26,404 nt of DNA from NCBI GenBank assembly GCA_035315885.1, contig DATFXM010000040.1, positions 1 through 26,404 on the forward strand. Reading direction: 5' to 3'. Below the pieces are notes generated by a model. That model saw only the letters and a list, made by a program, of their open reading frames with translations, was not told the DNA's origin and searched no databases. A program made the position numbers and the translations under genes. Positions 9,759 to 17,751 of the stretch are shown here, in pieces (the stretch's first letter is position 1; each line of letters opens with the position of its first letter). Source of the stretch: DATFXM01 sp035315885. Lineage in GTDB: Bacteria > Acidobacteriota > Blastocatellia > UBA7656.

Positions 9759-11156
9759 ATGGAACGGGTACAAGTGGAGCGATTCTATTTGGGCTGCCTG
9801 GCCCACGCTTCTTACATGATTGGGTCGAACGGTGTTGCAGCCGTTATCGATCCCCAGCGTGACGTGGATATCTACCTCGAAGCGGCAGCTAGCAAAGAGT
9901 GGCAAATCGAATACATTATCGAGACTCACCTCCACGCCGACTTCGTATCGGGACATCGCGAACTTGCGCAGCGCACCGGGGCGAACATCTATCTCGGCGT
10001 GGGATCCGGAGCTGAGTTCCCTCACGTCGACGTCAAGGACGGAGACGAGATTCAATTTGGTGAGTGCTGCCTCCGGTTCCTGCAAACTCCGGGTCACACA
10101 CTCGAGAGCGTTTGCATTCTGATGAAAGATCGCGGCGAACCGAATCGTCCCGCCTCGGTCTTTACCGGAGACACTCTGTTCGTGGGCGATGTGGGCCGGC
10201 CGGATCTTTCGCCCACCCACACGCCACAACAGCTCGCCGAAATCATGTACCAGAGCATTCATGAGAAGCTTCTGACGCTTCCGGATGACACCGAGATCTT
10301 TCCGGCCCATGGCGCGGGTTCGCTCTGCGGCCGTCAAATGAGTTCGGAGAGTTTCTCCACCATAGGCAAGCAGCGTGAGTCGAATTACGCCTTGCTTGCG
10401 CGCACGAGTGAAGAATTCGTACAGCTTCTGACGGACAATCTTCCTGCGCGCCCCGAGTATTTTGAACGGGAAGTGGACTTAAACCGTCGAGGTGCGGCGC
10501 CGATATCGGAATTGCCTTCGCTTGCGGCGCTGACGGCGCCGGAAGTCCTGCGATTGCAAAGGGAGGGTGCAGTAGTATTGGACACCCGGCCACCGATGCA
10601 GTTCGCCGTGGCGCATGTGCCGGAATCGGTTCACATAGCCCTCACGGGGCAATATGCTTCCTGGGCGGCGCGGATTATCGGGCTAGACACACGCCTGATC
10701 ATTGTTGGAGAGGATCTCGAACACGTACGCGAGTCGCAAATGCGTCTCGCACGCGTCGGAGTCGAGAATTTGGCCGGATACCTGGCCGATGGCGTGGCAG
10801 GTTGGATTGAGAACGGCTTCGAGCTCGACTATATCCCTCAAATCACAATTCAGGACTTCGTCGAACTGCGGGATCGTGAACCGGACCGAGTCGACGTACT
10901 TGACGTACGCGAGTTCGGAGAAGTGGCTAGCGGGGTGATCGAGGACTCGTTGTCCATCCCGCTCGGAAAGCTGCGCTCGAGAGTAGCGGAGCTGGACCGC
11001 GACAAACTTCTGGTGGTGCACTGCAAAGGCGGATACCGGAGTTCGATAGCCACGAGCATCTTGCGACGTGCCGGTTTCCGCGACATCGCGAACCTCACCG
11101 GCGGGTTTGATGCATGGAAGGCGGCAGGTTTAGCTTTCGTCCTCCCTGAGAATTAG
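9759..11156 (+). CDS. Metallo-beta-lactamase-fold protein with two rhodanese domains (persulfide dioxygenase-like)
   Basis: A 465-aa protein likely to oxidise or handle persulfides, by analogy with the ETHE1 and CstB families. Residues 1-250 are an MBL domain: THLHADF with His57, His59 and Asp61, His113 in TPGH, Asp138 in FTGD and His184 in FPAHG. The final His of the usual HxHxDH motif is replaced by Phe62, with a His at 66, which is consistent with a mono-iron dioxygenase rather than a dinuclear zinc enzyme. A first rhodanese-like domain (about 262-355) lacks an active-site cysteine. The second (about 362-460) carries CKGGYRSS with Cys422. AGGAG lies a few bases before the ATG. It is the first gene of a three-gene sulfur operon; the next gene starts 1 base after its stop. 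Confidence 0.9.
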   Translation: MERVQVERFYLGCLAHASYMIGSNGVAAVIDPQRDVDIYLEAAASKEWQIEYIIETHLHADFVSGHRELAQRTGANIYLGVGSGAEFPHVDVKDGDEIQFGECCLRFLQTPGHTLESVCILMKDRGEPNRPASVFTGDTLFVGDVGRPDLSPTHTPQQLAEIMYQSIHEKLLTLPDDTEIFPAHGAGSLCGRQMSSESFSTIGKQRESNYALLARTSEEFVQLLTDNLPARPEYFEREVDLNRRGAAPISELPSLAALTAPEVLRLQREGAVVLDTRPPMQFAVAHVPESVHIALTGQYASWAARIIGLDTRLIIVGEDLEHVRESQMRLARVGVENLAGYLADGVAGWIENGFELDYIPQITIQDFVELRDREPDRVDVLDVREFGEVASGVIEDSLSIPLGKLRSRVAELDRDKLLVVHCKGGYRSSIATSILRRAGFRDIANLTGGFDAWKAAGLAFVLPEN

Positions 11157-11157
11157 T

Positions 11158-11772
11158 ATGGACACAAAAAGACACTGGGAAAACGTATATGCGACCAAGG
11201 CTCCCGATGCAGTGAGTTGGTACCGCCGGCACCTTGAGACGTCGCTCGCGCTGATAGAAAGGGCGGCTGATGCGCGTGAGGCTTCGATCATCGACGTTGG
11301 CGCCGGAGAATCAACTTTAGTTGACGACCTGTTCCTTCGCGGTTACAAGAACCTCACTATACTCGATGTCTCGCAGACCGGAATCGAAGTGGCGAAAAAG
11401 CGATTGGGCTCGGCTGCAGAGCAGGTTCGTTGGTTGGTCGGTGATATCCTCGAAATCGATTTAGAACAACATGCCTACGATCTCTGGCACGACCGAGCGG
11501 CATTCCATTTTCTTACGACGCCGGCGGAGCGTTCTGCCTACGTTCGGCAAGTTATCAATGCCGTCAATCGAGGTGGCCACGTGATCGTCAGCACATTTGG
11601 TCGAGAAGGACCTACCAAATGCAGCGGGCTTGACGTGACGCGTTATGATGCAGAATCGCTTCACCGCGAGTTTGGTGAGCAGTTCCGCCTGGTGGAGAGT
11701 TCTAAGGAATGCCACCAAACACCGTCTGGAACAACGCAGCAGTTCCTGTATTGCTACTGCCGGCTCGACTAA
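11158..11772 (+). CDS. Class I SAM-dependent methyltransferase (204 aa)
   Basis: Small Rossmann-fold methyltransferase. Motif I is IIDVGAGES at residues 44-52, the acidic end of strand 2 is LTILDVS, and a WHDRAAFHFL block follows strand 4 near residues 109-118. The order matches the family often labelled trans-aconitate- or thiopurine-methyltransferase-like; the true substrate is unknown. A sulfur or thiol acceptor is a reasonable guess because the gene lies between a persulfide-handling enzyme and a cysteine desulfurase. The ATG is one base after the upstream stop, so the two genes are translationally coupled. Bases 11433-11468 recur, slightly diverged, downstream of the next gene at 12944-12979. 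Confidence 0.88.
   Translation: MDTKRHWENVYATKAPDAVSWYRRHLETSLALIERAADAREASIIDVGAGESTLVDDLFLRGYKNLTILDVSQTGIEVAKKRLGSAAEQVRWLVGDILEIDLEQHAYDLWHDRAAFHFLTTPAERSAYVRQVINAVNRGGHVIVSTFGREGPTKCSGLDVTRYDAESLHREFGEQFRLVESSKECHQTPSGTTQQFLYCYCRLD
11433..11468 (+). repeat. Parent copy of a 36-nt methyltransferase segment repeated at 12944-12979
   Basis: Inside the methyltransferase gene, coding the LVGDILEIDLEQ region. The first 30 bases are identical to 12944-12973, followed by one mismatch and five more matches. Confidence 0.85.
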
Positions 11773-11827
11773 CGTCTCGCGCACCCGGCGGTGATAAGCT
11801 CATGAATGGATTTGCCGAATAAGAGCA

Positions 11828-12937
11828 ATGCAAGAGAAGCGCATCTATCTCGACTTCAATGCAACGACTCCAATCGCGGCCGAAGTGGCAGCGGCGATGC
11901 GTCAGGCACTGGCGGAACCATTTGGCAATCCGTCCAGCGAGCACTGGGCAGGGCTGCCGGCGCGACAGGCGGTCGAAAAGGCACGGATACAAGCGGCGGA
12001 ATTATTGCATTGCAACTCGGACGAGGTCGTATTCACCAGCGGCGGAAGTGAATCCAATAATCACGCCCTGAAGGGTGTTTTCTTCGCCAAGGATGTGCGC
12101 GGCGGCCACATCATCACCACTCAGGTCGAACATCCGGCGGTTCTCAACCCGTGCCGTTTTCTTGAGAGGCTTGGAGCGTCGGTGACCTACCTTCCGGTCG
12201 ATTGCTTCGGTCGCGTCGATCCCGACGATGTCCGGCGTGCACTAACGCCTCGCACGATACTGATTTCGGTGATGCAGGCCAACAATGAGGTCGGAACCCT
12301 GCAGCCGATTTCCGAGATCGCTCGTATTGCGAGTGAGCGAGGTATCCTCTCCCACACGGACGCAGCGCAGTCGGCAGGCAAGATCCCTGTGCGTGTTGAT
12401 GAGCTGGGCGTCGACCTCTTGTCGCTGGCGGGCCATAAACTCTATGCGCCGAAGGGTGTTGGCGTTCTTTATGTTCGCAAGGGTGTTTGCCTGGAGCCGC
12501 TGATTCACGGAGCCGGCCATGAATCAGGCCGCCGCGCTGGGACCGAGAACATCCTGCTCAATGTCGGTTTAGGCGCGGCCTGTGAGCTGGCGCAGCCCTG
12601 GGTGGGCGCGGAATCGATACGCCAACTGCGCGATCTAATGTGGGAGTTGTTGCAGACCCGGTTCGGCAAGCGGGTAGTTCTGAATGGCCATCCGACTGAG
12701 AGGTTGCCGAACACGCTGAACGTTAGTTTTGTAGGAAGGATTGGTTCGACAATCTTAAGTGGCTTGAAAGGCGTGGCCGCTTCCACGGGCTCCGCTTGTC
12801 ACTCTGGGTCGGTAGACCTTTCGCCGGTATTGAAGGCTATGCAAGTCCCACCGGAAATCGGAATGGGTGCCATTCGCTTTAGCCTTGGTCGCACAACGAC
12901 GCGCGAAGAAATCGAACAAGTCGTTTCGCGCATATGA
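11828..12937 (+). CDS. Cysteine desulfurase, NifS/IscS family (369 aa)
   Basis: PLP enzyme that removes sulfur from cysteine as an enzyme-bound persulfide. The N-terminal YLDFNATTP block, GGSESNN at 72-78 and EHPAVL near 101 are typical. The Schiff-base lysine is Lys204 in SLAGHKLYAPKG. The persulfide-forming Cys324 sits in TGSACHSGS. The length (369 aa) is slightly short compared with about 400 for housekeeping IscS. No iscU- or iscA-like scaffold gene follows, so this is more likely an accessory desulfurase that feeds the persulfide-handling protein encoded upstream. It is 55 bases beyond the methyltransferase stop, with only a weak ribosome site (AAGAG). Confidence 0.93.
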   Translation: MQEKRIYLDFNATTPIAAEVAAAMRQALAEPFGNPSSEHWAGLPARQAVEKARIQAAELLHCNSDEVVFTSGGSESNNHALKGVFFAKDVRGGHIITTQVEHPAVLNPCRFLERLGASVTYLPVDCFGRVDPDDVRRALTPRTILISVMQANNEVGTLQPISEIARIASERGILSHTDAAQSAGKIPVRVDELGVDLLSLAGHKLYAPKGVGVLYVRKGVCLEPLIHGAGHESGRRAGTENILLNVGLGAACELAQPWVGAESIRQLRDLMWELLQTRFGKRVVLNGHPTERLPNTLNVSFVGRIGSTILSGLKGVAASTGSACHSGSVDLSPVLKAMQVPPEIGMGAIRFSLGRTTTREEIEQVVSRI

Positions 12938-12943
12938 GAGTGC

Positions 12944-12979
12944 GTTGGTCGGTGATATCCTCGAAATCGATTTGGAACA
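12944..12979 (+). repeat. Relic of a second copy of the methyltransferase gene
   Basis: Bases 12944-12973 match 11433-11462 exactly; after one mismatch five more bases match. The differences just beyond the identical core fall at third codon positions (TTA/TTG for Leu, CAA/CAG for Gln), so the fragment still reads LVGDILEIDLEQ. Just upstream the copy lacks one TTGG unit of a TTGG-TTGG pair. It starts 7 bases after the cysteine desulfurase stop. Confidence 0.85.
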
Positions 12980-13316
12980 GTTGGAGCAATCGTTCCGATC
13001 TTCGCGGACGCCGCGGCTAACGTTCCACTAAGCGCGATAGACTTCAGCAATCCCATCTTCAAGCTCGACCCGAAAACTCCGATGATACAGAGCGATCCTT
13101 CGAGGGCTGTCTATCGGCGTCAGGTTCGCGGTCCTTCCATAAGGCGACTTCGCAGACTGGGTCTGAAAGTGGCCACGCAACAGGTGACTTGTGTTGACGT
13201 TGAGCGATCTAGACCGTGCCGGCCAATCGGCACTCGCATTCGAATCACCGCGCGCCCTGCGTCGGTGCGCGCTCGTCGCGCCGGGTGTAAAATGCGACGA
13301 GCAAAGGAGGGATCAA
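12956..13316 (+). other. Gene-remnant region between the sulfur operon and the kinase
   Basis: No intact gene is supported here. After the methyltransferase relic, the frame running from 12974 reads as a protein-like stretch (TVGAIVPIFADAAANVPLS, then FSNPIFKLDPKTPMIQSDPS) up to about 13110. It then turns into Arg-rich sequence typical of a wrong frame. It has no credible start and continues out of a different frame of the relic, so I read it as a second gene fragment fused by deletion. I cannot name its family. The last 14 bases hold the kinase ribosome site. No clear terminator follows the desulfurase gene. Confidence 0.45.
13303..13310 (+). promoter_or_regulatory. Strong Shine-Dalgarno site fixing the kinase start
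   Basis: AAAGGAGG lies six bases before the ATG at 13317. It decides against the in-frame upstream ATG at 13191, which would add 42 Arg-rich residues. The site is complementary to the CUUCCUCCU stretch of the candidate small RNA at 19127-19202, allowing one G-U pair. Confidence 0.85.
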
Positions 13317-16300
13317 ATGGTCGCTTCTACTGGACGCTGGTCTGTTGCTGACGTCGAATCGTTCATCAATGAGTACTACGACGCGTGGGGAGGAACAGAC
13401 CTTGACCGCATTATGTCTTACTACGCCGAAGATGTAGTGCTTCAAATTCCGGGCTTGCTCATGAAAGGAAGGGAGGCAGTCCGCGATCAGTTCGCTCGGC
13501 CATTTACCACCGCGTTCCCCGGGAACCACCACCGTGTTAAGAACATGATCCCTGGACCAGGCGTCGTCACCGTTGAATTCAGTTTTGAAGCCCAACACAA
13601 CGGTCCGTTCGCCGGCCATCCGGCGACTGGTGCTCGAGTTAGACTCCCCGGTTGCGGGGTTTATGAGTACGATTCGGCGAAACGTCAGATCACCGCGGGT
13701 CGCATTTACTTCGATGTCGGGACTTTACTGCAAACCATTACTGATGCGCTGGTTGATGATCGCCAAGAGTCTGAAGAGGCTCTGCAAACGAACGAACGCA
13801 ATTTAAGCCTGATTGCCAATGTAATTCCCACCTTTATCCACGTATTACGTCCGGACGGATCAGTGTTGTATGTGAATCAAGCCGTGTTAGGTTACACCGG
13901 TCTCACTCTGAAGGATGTGCGGAAAGAAGACTACGGCGCTCGCGTTTTCCACCCGGATGATGCAGAGCGGCTGCGCGAGCAGCGCGCGGAGGCGCTTCTC
14001 CGCCCGGTACCGTTCGAAAATGAGCAACGTGTGCTGGGTAGGGACGGCAAATATCGCTGGTTCTTGATCCGCTACAACCCTCTGCTGGATGTGGAGGGAA
14101 GAATCGATCGATGGTATGTGGCCGCGTTCGACATCGAGGATCGAAAACGGGCGGAGGTCGCGCAGGCAATCCAGGCGGGTGTTCGGGCTGACGTGAGCGC
14201 CGCCTTTTCAAAGCCAACCCACTTGAGGGAAATTCTGCGCGGATGCGCGGAGGCTATTGTTCATCACTTCGACGCGGCCTTCGCCCGAATCTGGATGCTG
14301 AACAAGGATGAAAGTATGCTGGAGCTGCAGGCGAGCGCGGGGATGTACACGCGTTTGGATGGGTCATACAGCCGGATCCCCGTCGGAGACCTGAAGGTCG
14401 GCTGGATTGCCCGGGAGAAGAAGTCGCACTTGACCAATGACGTTATGAACGATCCACGCGTGAACGATAAGGGTTGGGCACAGCATAACGGAATGGTTGC
14501 CTTCGCCGGGTACCCGTTGGTTGTCGAGGATAGGCTGATCGGAGTGGTGGCGCTGTTCGCGCGTCACCCACTTGCGGAGTCCATTCTCGACACGCTCGCA
14601 TCGGTTGCGGACACGATCGCGCAAGGGATCGAGCGCAAGCGGGCGGAGGAGGCCCTCAGAAATGCGCTTGATGAAATCCAAAAGTCAGAAGCCAAACTTC
14701 GGCAGGTGATTGATGCCATCCCTGCGCTTGCGTGGTGCAATCTGCCGGATGGTCCGAACGAGTTCCTCAACAAAGGCTGGCATGAATATACAGGTCTCAC
14801 CTCGGAACAGTCTCAGGGTTGGGGCTGGCAAACCGCGTTTCATCCAGAGGACCTGCCGTCATTGATGGAAAAATGGGTGAAAATGATGGCCTCAGGAGAA
14901 TCAGACGAGATCGAGGCACGTCTTCGCCGCCATGATGGCGCTTATCGGTGGTTTCTTATTCGCGCACAGCCGTTCCGCGACGAATCTGGCAAGATCGTGA
15001 GGTGGTATGGCACAAGCACCGATATTGATGATCGGAAACGGGCCGAAGCGGCTCTCCAGTCGAGCGAGCGCAATTTGACCTTGATCATCAATACGATGCC
15101 AACGTTGGCATGGTCTGCTCTTCCAGACGGCAGTGTCGACTTCATCAATCAACGCTGGCTCGATTACTCGGGTCTCACTGCTGAACAGGCGGTGGGCTGG
15201 GGATGGAGCGAAGCAATTCATTCCGACGACTTGAACGATCTCGCAGACTACTGGCAATCGATCATGAGTACCGGCGAATCCGGAGAGATTGAAGCACGCT
15301 TTCGGCGTTTCGACGGCGAGTATCGGTGGTTTCTGTTTCGCGCTAACGCTTTGCGCGATGAATCGGGAACCATCGTCAAATGGTATGGAACAAACACCGA
15401 CATTGACGATAGAAAACGAGCAGAGGCGGAGGTCGAGCGAGCCTACGTTCTTCTCGCCGAAGCCCAGCGCCTCAGCCAGACCGGCAGTTTTTCGTGGCGC
15501 GTGGAAACCGACGAGGTCACGTGGTCCGAGGAGGTTTATCGTATTTTCCAGTTTGAACCAGGTACGCCGGTTACGCTCGAACTCATCGCCAGTCGAGTGC
15601 ATCCGGAAGACCAAACCAAGTTGAATGACATGATCGAACGGTCACGAACGGCGGTCAGCGACTTTGAATATGAGCACCGCCTGCTGATGCCTGACAATTC
15701 AGTGAAATACCTGCACCTGATCGCTCAAGCGATTCGAGACAGCGAGGGGCGACTGGAATACATTGGCGCAGTTCAGGACGTGACCGAGCGCAGAGTTTCG
15801 GAACAGGCGCTCGATAAGCTTCGGTCGGAACTCGCACACGCCGCGAGGGTGACGAGCCTCGGAGCATTGACAGCTTCGATAGCTCACGAGATTAACCAGC
15901 CCATATCCGCCGCGATCACTAGCGCCGGCGCCTGTCTACGATGGCTGAACCGCGATCAGCCGGACGTGCAGCGGGCGCGAGAGGCGGTGATGCGGATCGA
16001 GGATGACGGGAAGCGGGCCGCTGAGATCATCACCCACTTGAAGTTCTTCTACAAGAAAGACGCGTCTCCGCAGCGAGAGCTGGTTTCGGTCAACGACATC
16101 GTTGGCGGGATGTTGGCATTGCTGCGTAGCGAGGCCGATCGCCACTCCGTGGTGATGGGTACGGAACTGGCGATGGATCTACCCTCGGTGAGCGCCGACC
16201 GCGTGCAGTTACAACAGGTGTTGATGAACCTGATGCTGAACGGGATAGAGGCGATGAGCGAGCGAGGAGGCGTGCTCAAGATAAGCACGCGATGCGAGAA

Positions 16301-16529
16301 AGGAGAGGTGATAGTGTCGGTGGGCGACACTGGTGTGGGAATACCCGCGGGCAACTTGGAAGAAGTATTCAACTCGTTCTTCACGACTAAGGCCGCGGGC
16401 ACAGGTATGGGGCTGTCGATCAGCCGCACGATCGTTGAGTCGCACGGTGGCCGGGTTTGGGCGACGGTGAACCCAGAAATTGGCGCGACTTTCCACTTCA
16501 CTTTACCAACCGAAGCTGGAGGCGAATAA
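13317..16529 (+). CDS. SnoaL-PAS-GAF-PAS-PAS-PAS hybrid sensor histidine kinase (1070 aa)
   Basis: Predicted cytoplasmic sensor kinase; no membrane segment is seen. Domains in order: an NTF2/SnoaL-like domain (about 5-145, with the FINEYYDAWGGTDLDRIMSY start and a GREAV block), PAS (160-283), GAF (285-448), two closely similar PAS/PAC repeats (460-577 and 582-702, each ending DIDDRKRAEA), a fourth PAS (702-832), a His-kinase dimerisation domain and HATPase_c (about 955-1067). The phospho-acceptor is His857 in IAHEINQP. The N box (NLMLNGIEAM), G1 (GDTGVGIP), F (FFTTK) and G2 (GTGMGLSIS) boxes are intact, so it should be active. Kinases of this type pair with FixJ regulators, and one starts directly at its stop codon. 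The fused SnoaL domain is unusual and may bind a small hydrophobic ligand. Confidence 0.93.
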   Translation: MVASTGRWSVADVESFINEYYDAWGGTDLDRIMSYYAEDVVLQIPGLLMKGREAVRDQFARPFTTAFPGNHHRVKNMIPGPGVVTVEFSFEAQHNGPFAGHPATGARVRLPGCGVYEYDSAKRQITAGRIYFDVGTLLQTITDALVDDRQESEEALQTNERNLSLIANVIPTFIHVLRPDGSVLYVNQAVLGYTGLTLKDVRKEDYGARVFHPDDAERLREQRAEALLRPVPFENEQRVLGRDGKYRWFLIRYNPLLDVEGRIDRWYVAAFDIEDRKRAEVAQAIQAGVRADVSAAFSKPTHLREILRGCAEAIVHHFDAAFARIWMLNKDESMLELQASAGMYTRLDGSYSRIPVGDLKVGWIAREKKSHLTNDVMNDPRVNDKGWAQHNGMVAFAGYPLVVEDRLIGVVALFARHPLAESILDTLASVADTIAQGIERKRAEEALRNALDEIQKSEAKLRQVIDAIPALAWCNLPDGPNEFLNKGWHEYTGLTSEQSQGWGWQTAFHPEDLPSLMEKWVKMMASGESDEIEARLRRHDGAYRWFLIRAQPFRDESGKIVRWYGTSTDIDDRKRAEAALQSSERNLTLIINTMPTLAWSALPDGSVDFINQRWLDYSGLTAEQAVGWGWSEAIHSDDLNDLADYWQSIMSTGESGEIEARFRRFDGEYRWFLFRANALRDESGTIVKWYGTNTDIDDRKRAEAEVERAYVLLAEAQRLSQTGSFSWRVETDEVTWSEEVYRIFQFEPGTPVTLELIASRVHPEDQTKLNDMIERSRTAVSDFEYEHRLLMPDNSVKYLHLIAQAIRDSEGRLEYIGAVQDVTERRVSEQALDKLRSELAHAARVTSLGALTASIAHEINQPISAAITSAGACLRWLNRDQPDVQRAREAVMRIEDDGKRAAEIITHLKFFYKKDASPQRELVSVNDIVGGMLALLRSEADRHSVVMGTELAMDLPSVSADRVQLQQVLMNLMLNGIEAMSERGGVLKISTRCEKGEVIVSVGDTGVGIPAGNLEEVFNSFFTTKAAGTGMGLSISRTIVESHGGRVWATVNPEIGATFHFTLPTEAGGE

Positions 16530-17147
16530 GTGATCAGTGAAGACGCACCCGTTGTGTTCATCGTCGATGACGACGCGAGCGTGCGCCAATCGATCCAGGA
16601 TCTTTTGTCGTCGGTGGCATTGCGGTGTGAGACGTTCGCAACGCCGCAGGAGTTTCTCAATAGCAAACGCGCCGATTGCCCCGGTTGCCTGGTTCTGGAC
16701 GTCAGACTTCCGGGCATGAGCGGCCTGGATTGTCAGCGTAGGCTCGCCGAGGCCGGAGTGACCATACCAATCATCTTCATCACCGGACACGGTGATGTCC
16801 CAATCACAGTGCGGGCAATGAAATCGGGTGCAGTTGAATTCCTGACGAAACCTTTTAGGCCTCAGGAACTACTCGATGCCGTACAACAGGCTCTCGACCG
16901 GGACAGAGAATTGCACGAAAAACGTAAGGAGACTGCGAAATTGCGAAACCGCTACCAGACGCTGACTCCGCGTGAGCGCGAGGTGATGGAGCTGGTGGTT
17001 TCGGGCCTGCTCAACAAACAGATTGCGGCGGAGCTCGGGACCGGCGAACACACGGTGAAAATTCATCGAGGCCACGTGATGGAAAAAATGAAGGCCGACT
17101 CGCTGCCCGCTTTAATCAGAATGGCGGACACGTTGAAGTCCGGCTAG
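16530..17147 (+). CDS. FixJ-family response regulator, receiver plus LuxR-type HTH (205 aa)
   Basis: Likely phosphorylation partner of the kinase encoded immediately upstream. The receiver spans residues 8-120: acidic pocket VDDD, phospho-acceptor Asp57 in LVLDVRLPGMSG, and Lys107 in FLTKPF. A LuxR/GerE-type HTH follows (about 143-202; LTPREREVMELVVSG). The start is GTG, directly after the kinase TAA with no gap. GGAGG at 16518-16522, inside the kinase reading frame, is 7 bases away, so the two are translationally coupled. The DNA-binding C-terminus makes it a transcription factor; its targets are unknown. Confidence 0.93.
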   Translation: MISEDAPVVFIVDDDASVRQSIQDLLSSVALRCETFATPQEFLNSKRADCPGCLVLDVRLPGMSGLDCQRRLAEAGVTIPIIFITGHGDVPITVRAMKSGAVEFLTKPFRPQELLDAVQQALDRDRELHEKRKETAKLRNRYQTLTPREREVMELVVSGLLNKQIAAELGTGEHTVKIHRGHVMEKMKADSLPALIRMADTLKSG

Positions 17148-17330
17148 TAAATTAGCGTTCGACACGTAACCCCCCACGTTATCTCGCACCGATTTCCGCA
17201 CGGACACCAAAATCTACTCCCAAGCGTTCAACTAAGAACCCATGGGGTCCGTTTTCATGTAACCAAAGTTCAATTCGGGGCAACCCAATGTGTAATTGTT
17301 TCCGCTCTCCGCTCCAAGTAGACTCGCGCT

Positions 17331-17714
17331 GTGACCACAACCACCACGAGTACCTCCCAACTAGTGGCTATCGTCGATGATGATCGATCCGTCCAGAGTG
17401 CGCTCAAGGATCTGATGGAATCCGCCGGGCTTTCGGCACAGTGCTTCGGATCAGCAGAAGCATTCCTTGAATCGGACCAGTCGAATCAGATCGCCTGCAT
17501 AGTTGCGGACATCCGTATGCCGGGGATGTCAGGCCTCGAACTGCAAGCGAAGCTGAAGGCTGAGGGATCTCGCATTCCAATGATCTTCATCACGGCGCAC
17601 GATGACGCAAAGCTGAGGATGCAGGCGACAAAAGCGGGCGCAGTCGAGTTCCTTTCCAAGCCCTTTGATGATGAAGTTTTGCTTGAGAAGGTCCGAGCTG
17701 CGCTAAAGGGCTGA
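17331..17714 (+). CDS. Stand-alone receiver-domain response regulator (127 aa)
   Basis: Single receiver domain without output: VDDD acidic pocket at residues 15-18, Asp60 in IVADIRMPGMSG, Thr in FITAH and Lys110 in FLSKPF. It resembles the FixJ receiver upstream, especially in the PGMSGL and AGAVEFL blocks, so it probably arose from the same subfamily. Start GTG at 17331 with only a weak ribosome site; a Thr/Ser-rich leader of about ten residues precedes the first strand. The gap of 183 bases from the FixJ gene suggests a separate promoter. It is followed after 37 bases by a sigma-54 activator without a receiver. It may act on that activator, or serve as a phosphate sink. Confidence 0.9.
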   Translation: MTTTTTSTSQLVAIVDDDRSVQSALKDLMESAGLSAQCFGSAEAFLESDQSNQIACIVADIRMPGMSGLELQAKLKAEGSRIPMIFITAHDDAKLRMQATKAGAVEFLSKPFDDEVLLEKVRAALKG

Positions 17715-17751
17715 GCAGAAAAACTTCCTATCTTTTACAAGGAGCATCGCC

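Noticed and set aside
13191..13316. In-frame upstream ATG that would lengthen the kinase by 42 residues
   Set aside because: The added residues are Arg/Ala-rich without domain content, and the AAAGGAGG site is placed for the ATG at 13317.
14901..15614. 237-aa minus-strand frame inside the kinase gene
   Set aside because: It mirrors the two similar PAS repeats of the kinase; its internal repetition is inherited from them.
16049..16717. 222-aa minus-strand frame across the kinase/FixJ junction
   Set aside because: Antisense to two well-supported genes, with low-complexity Ser/Thr/Arg composition.
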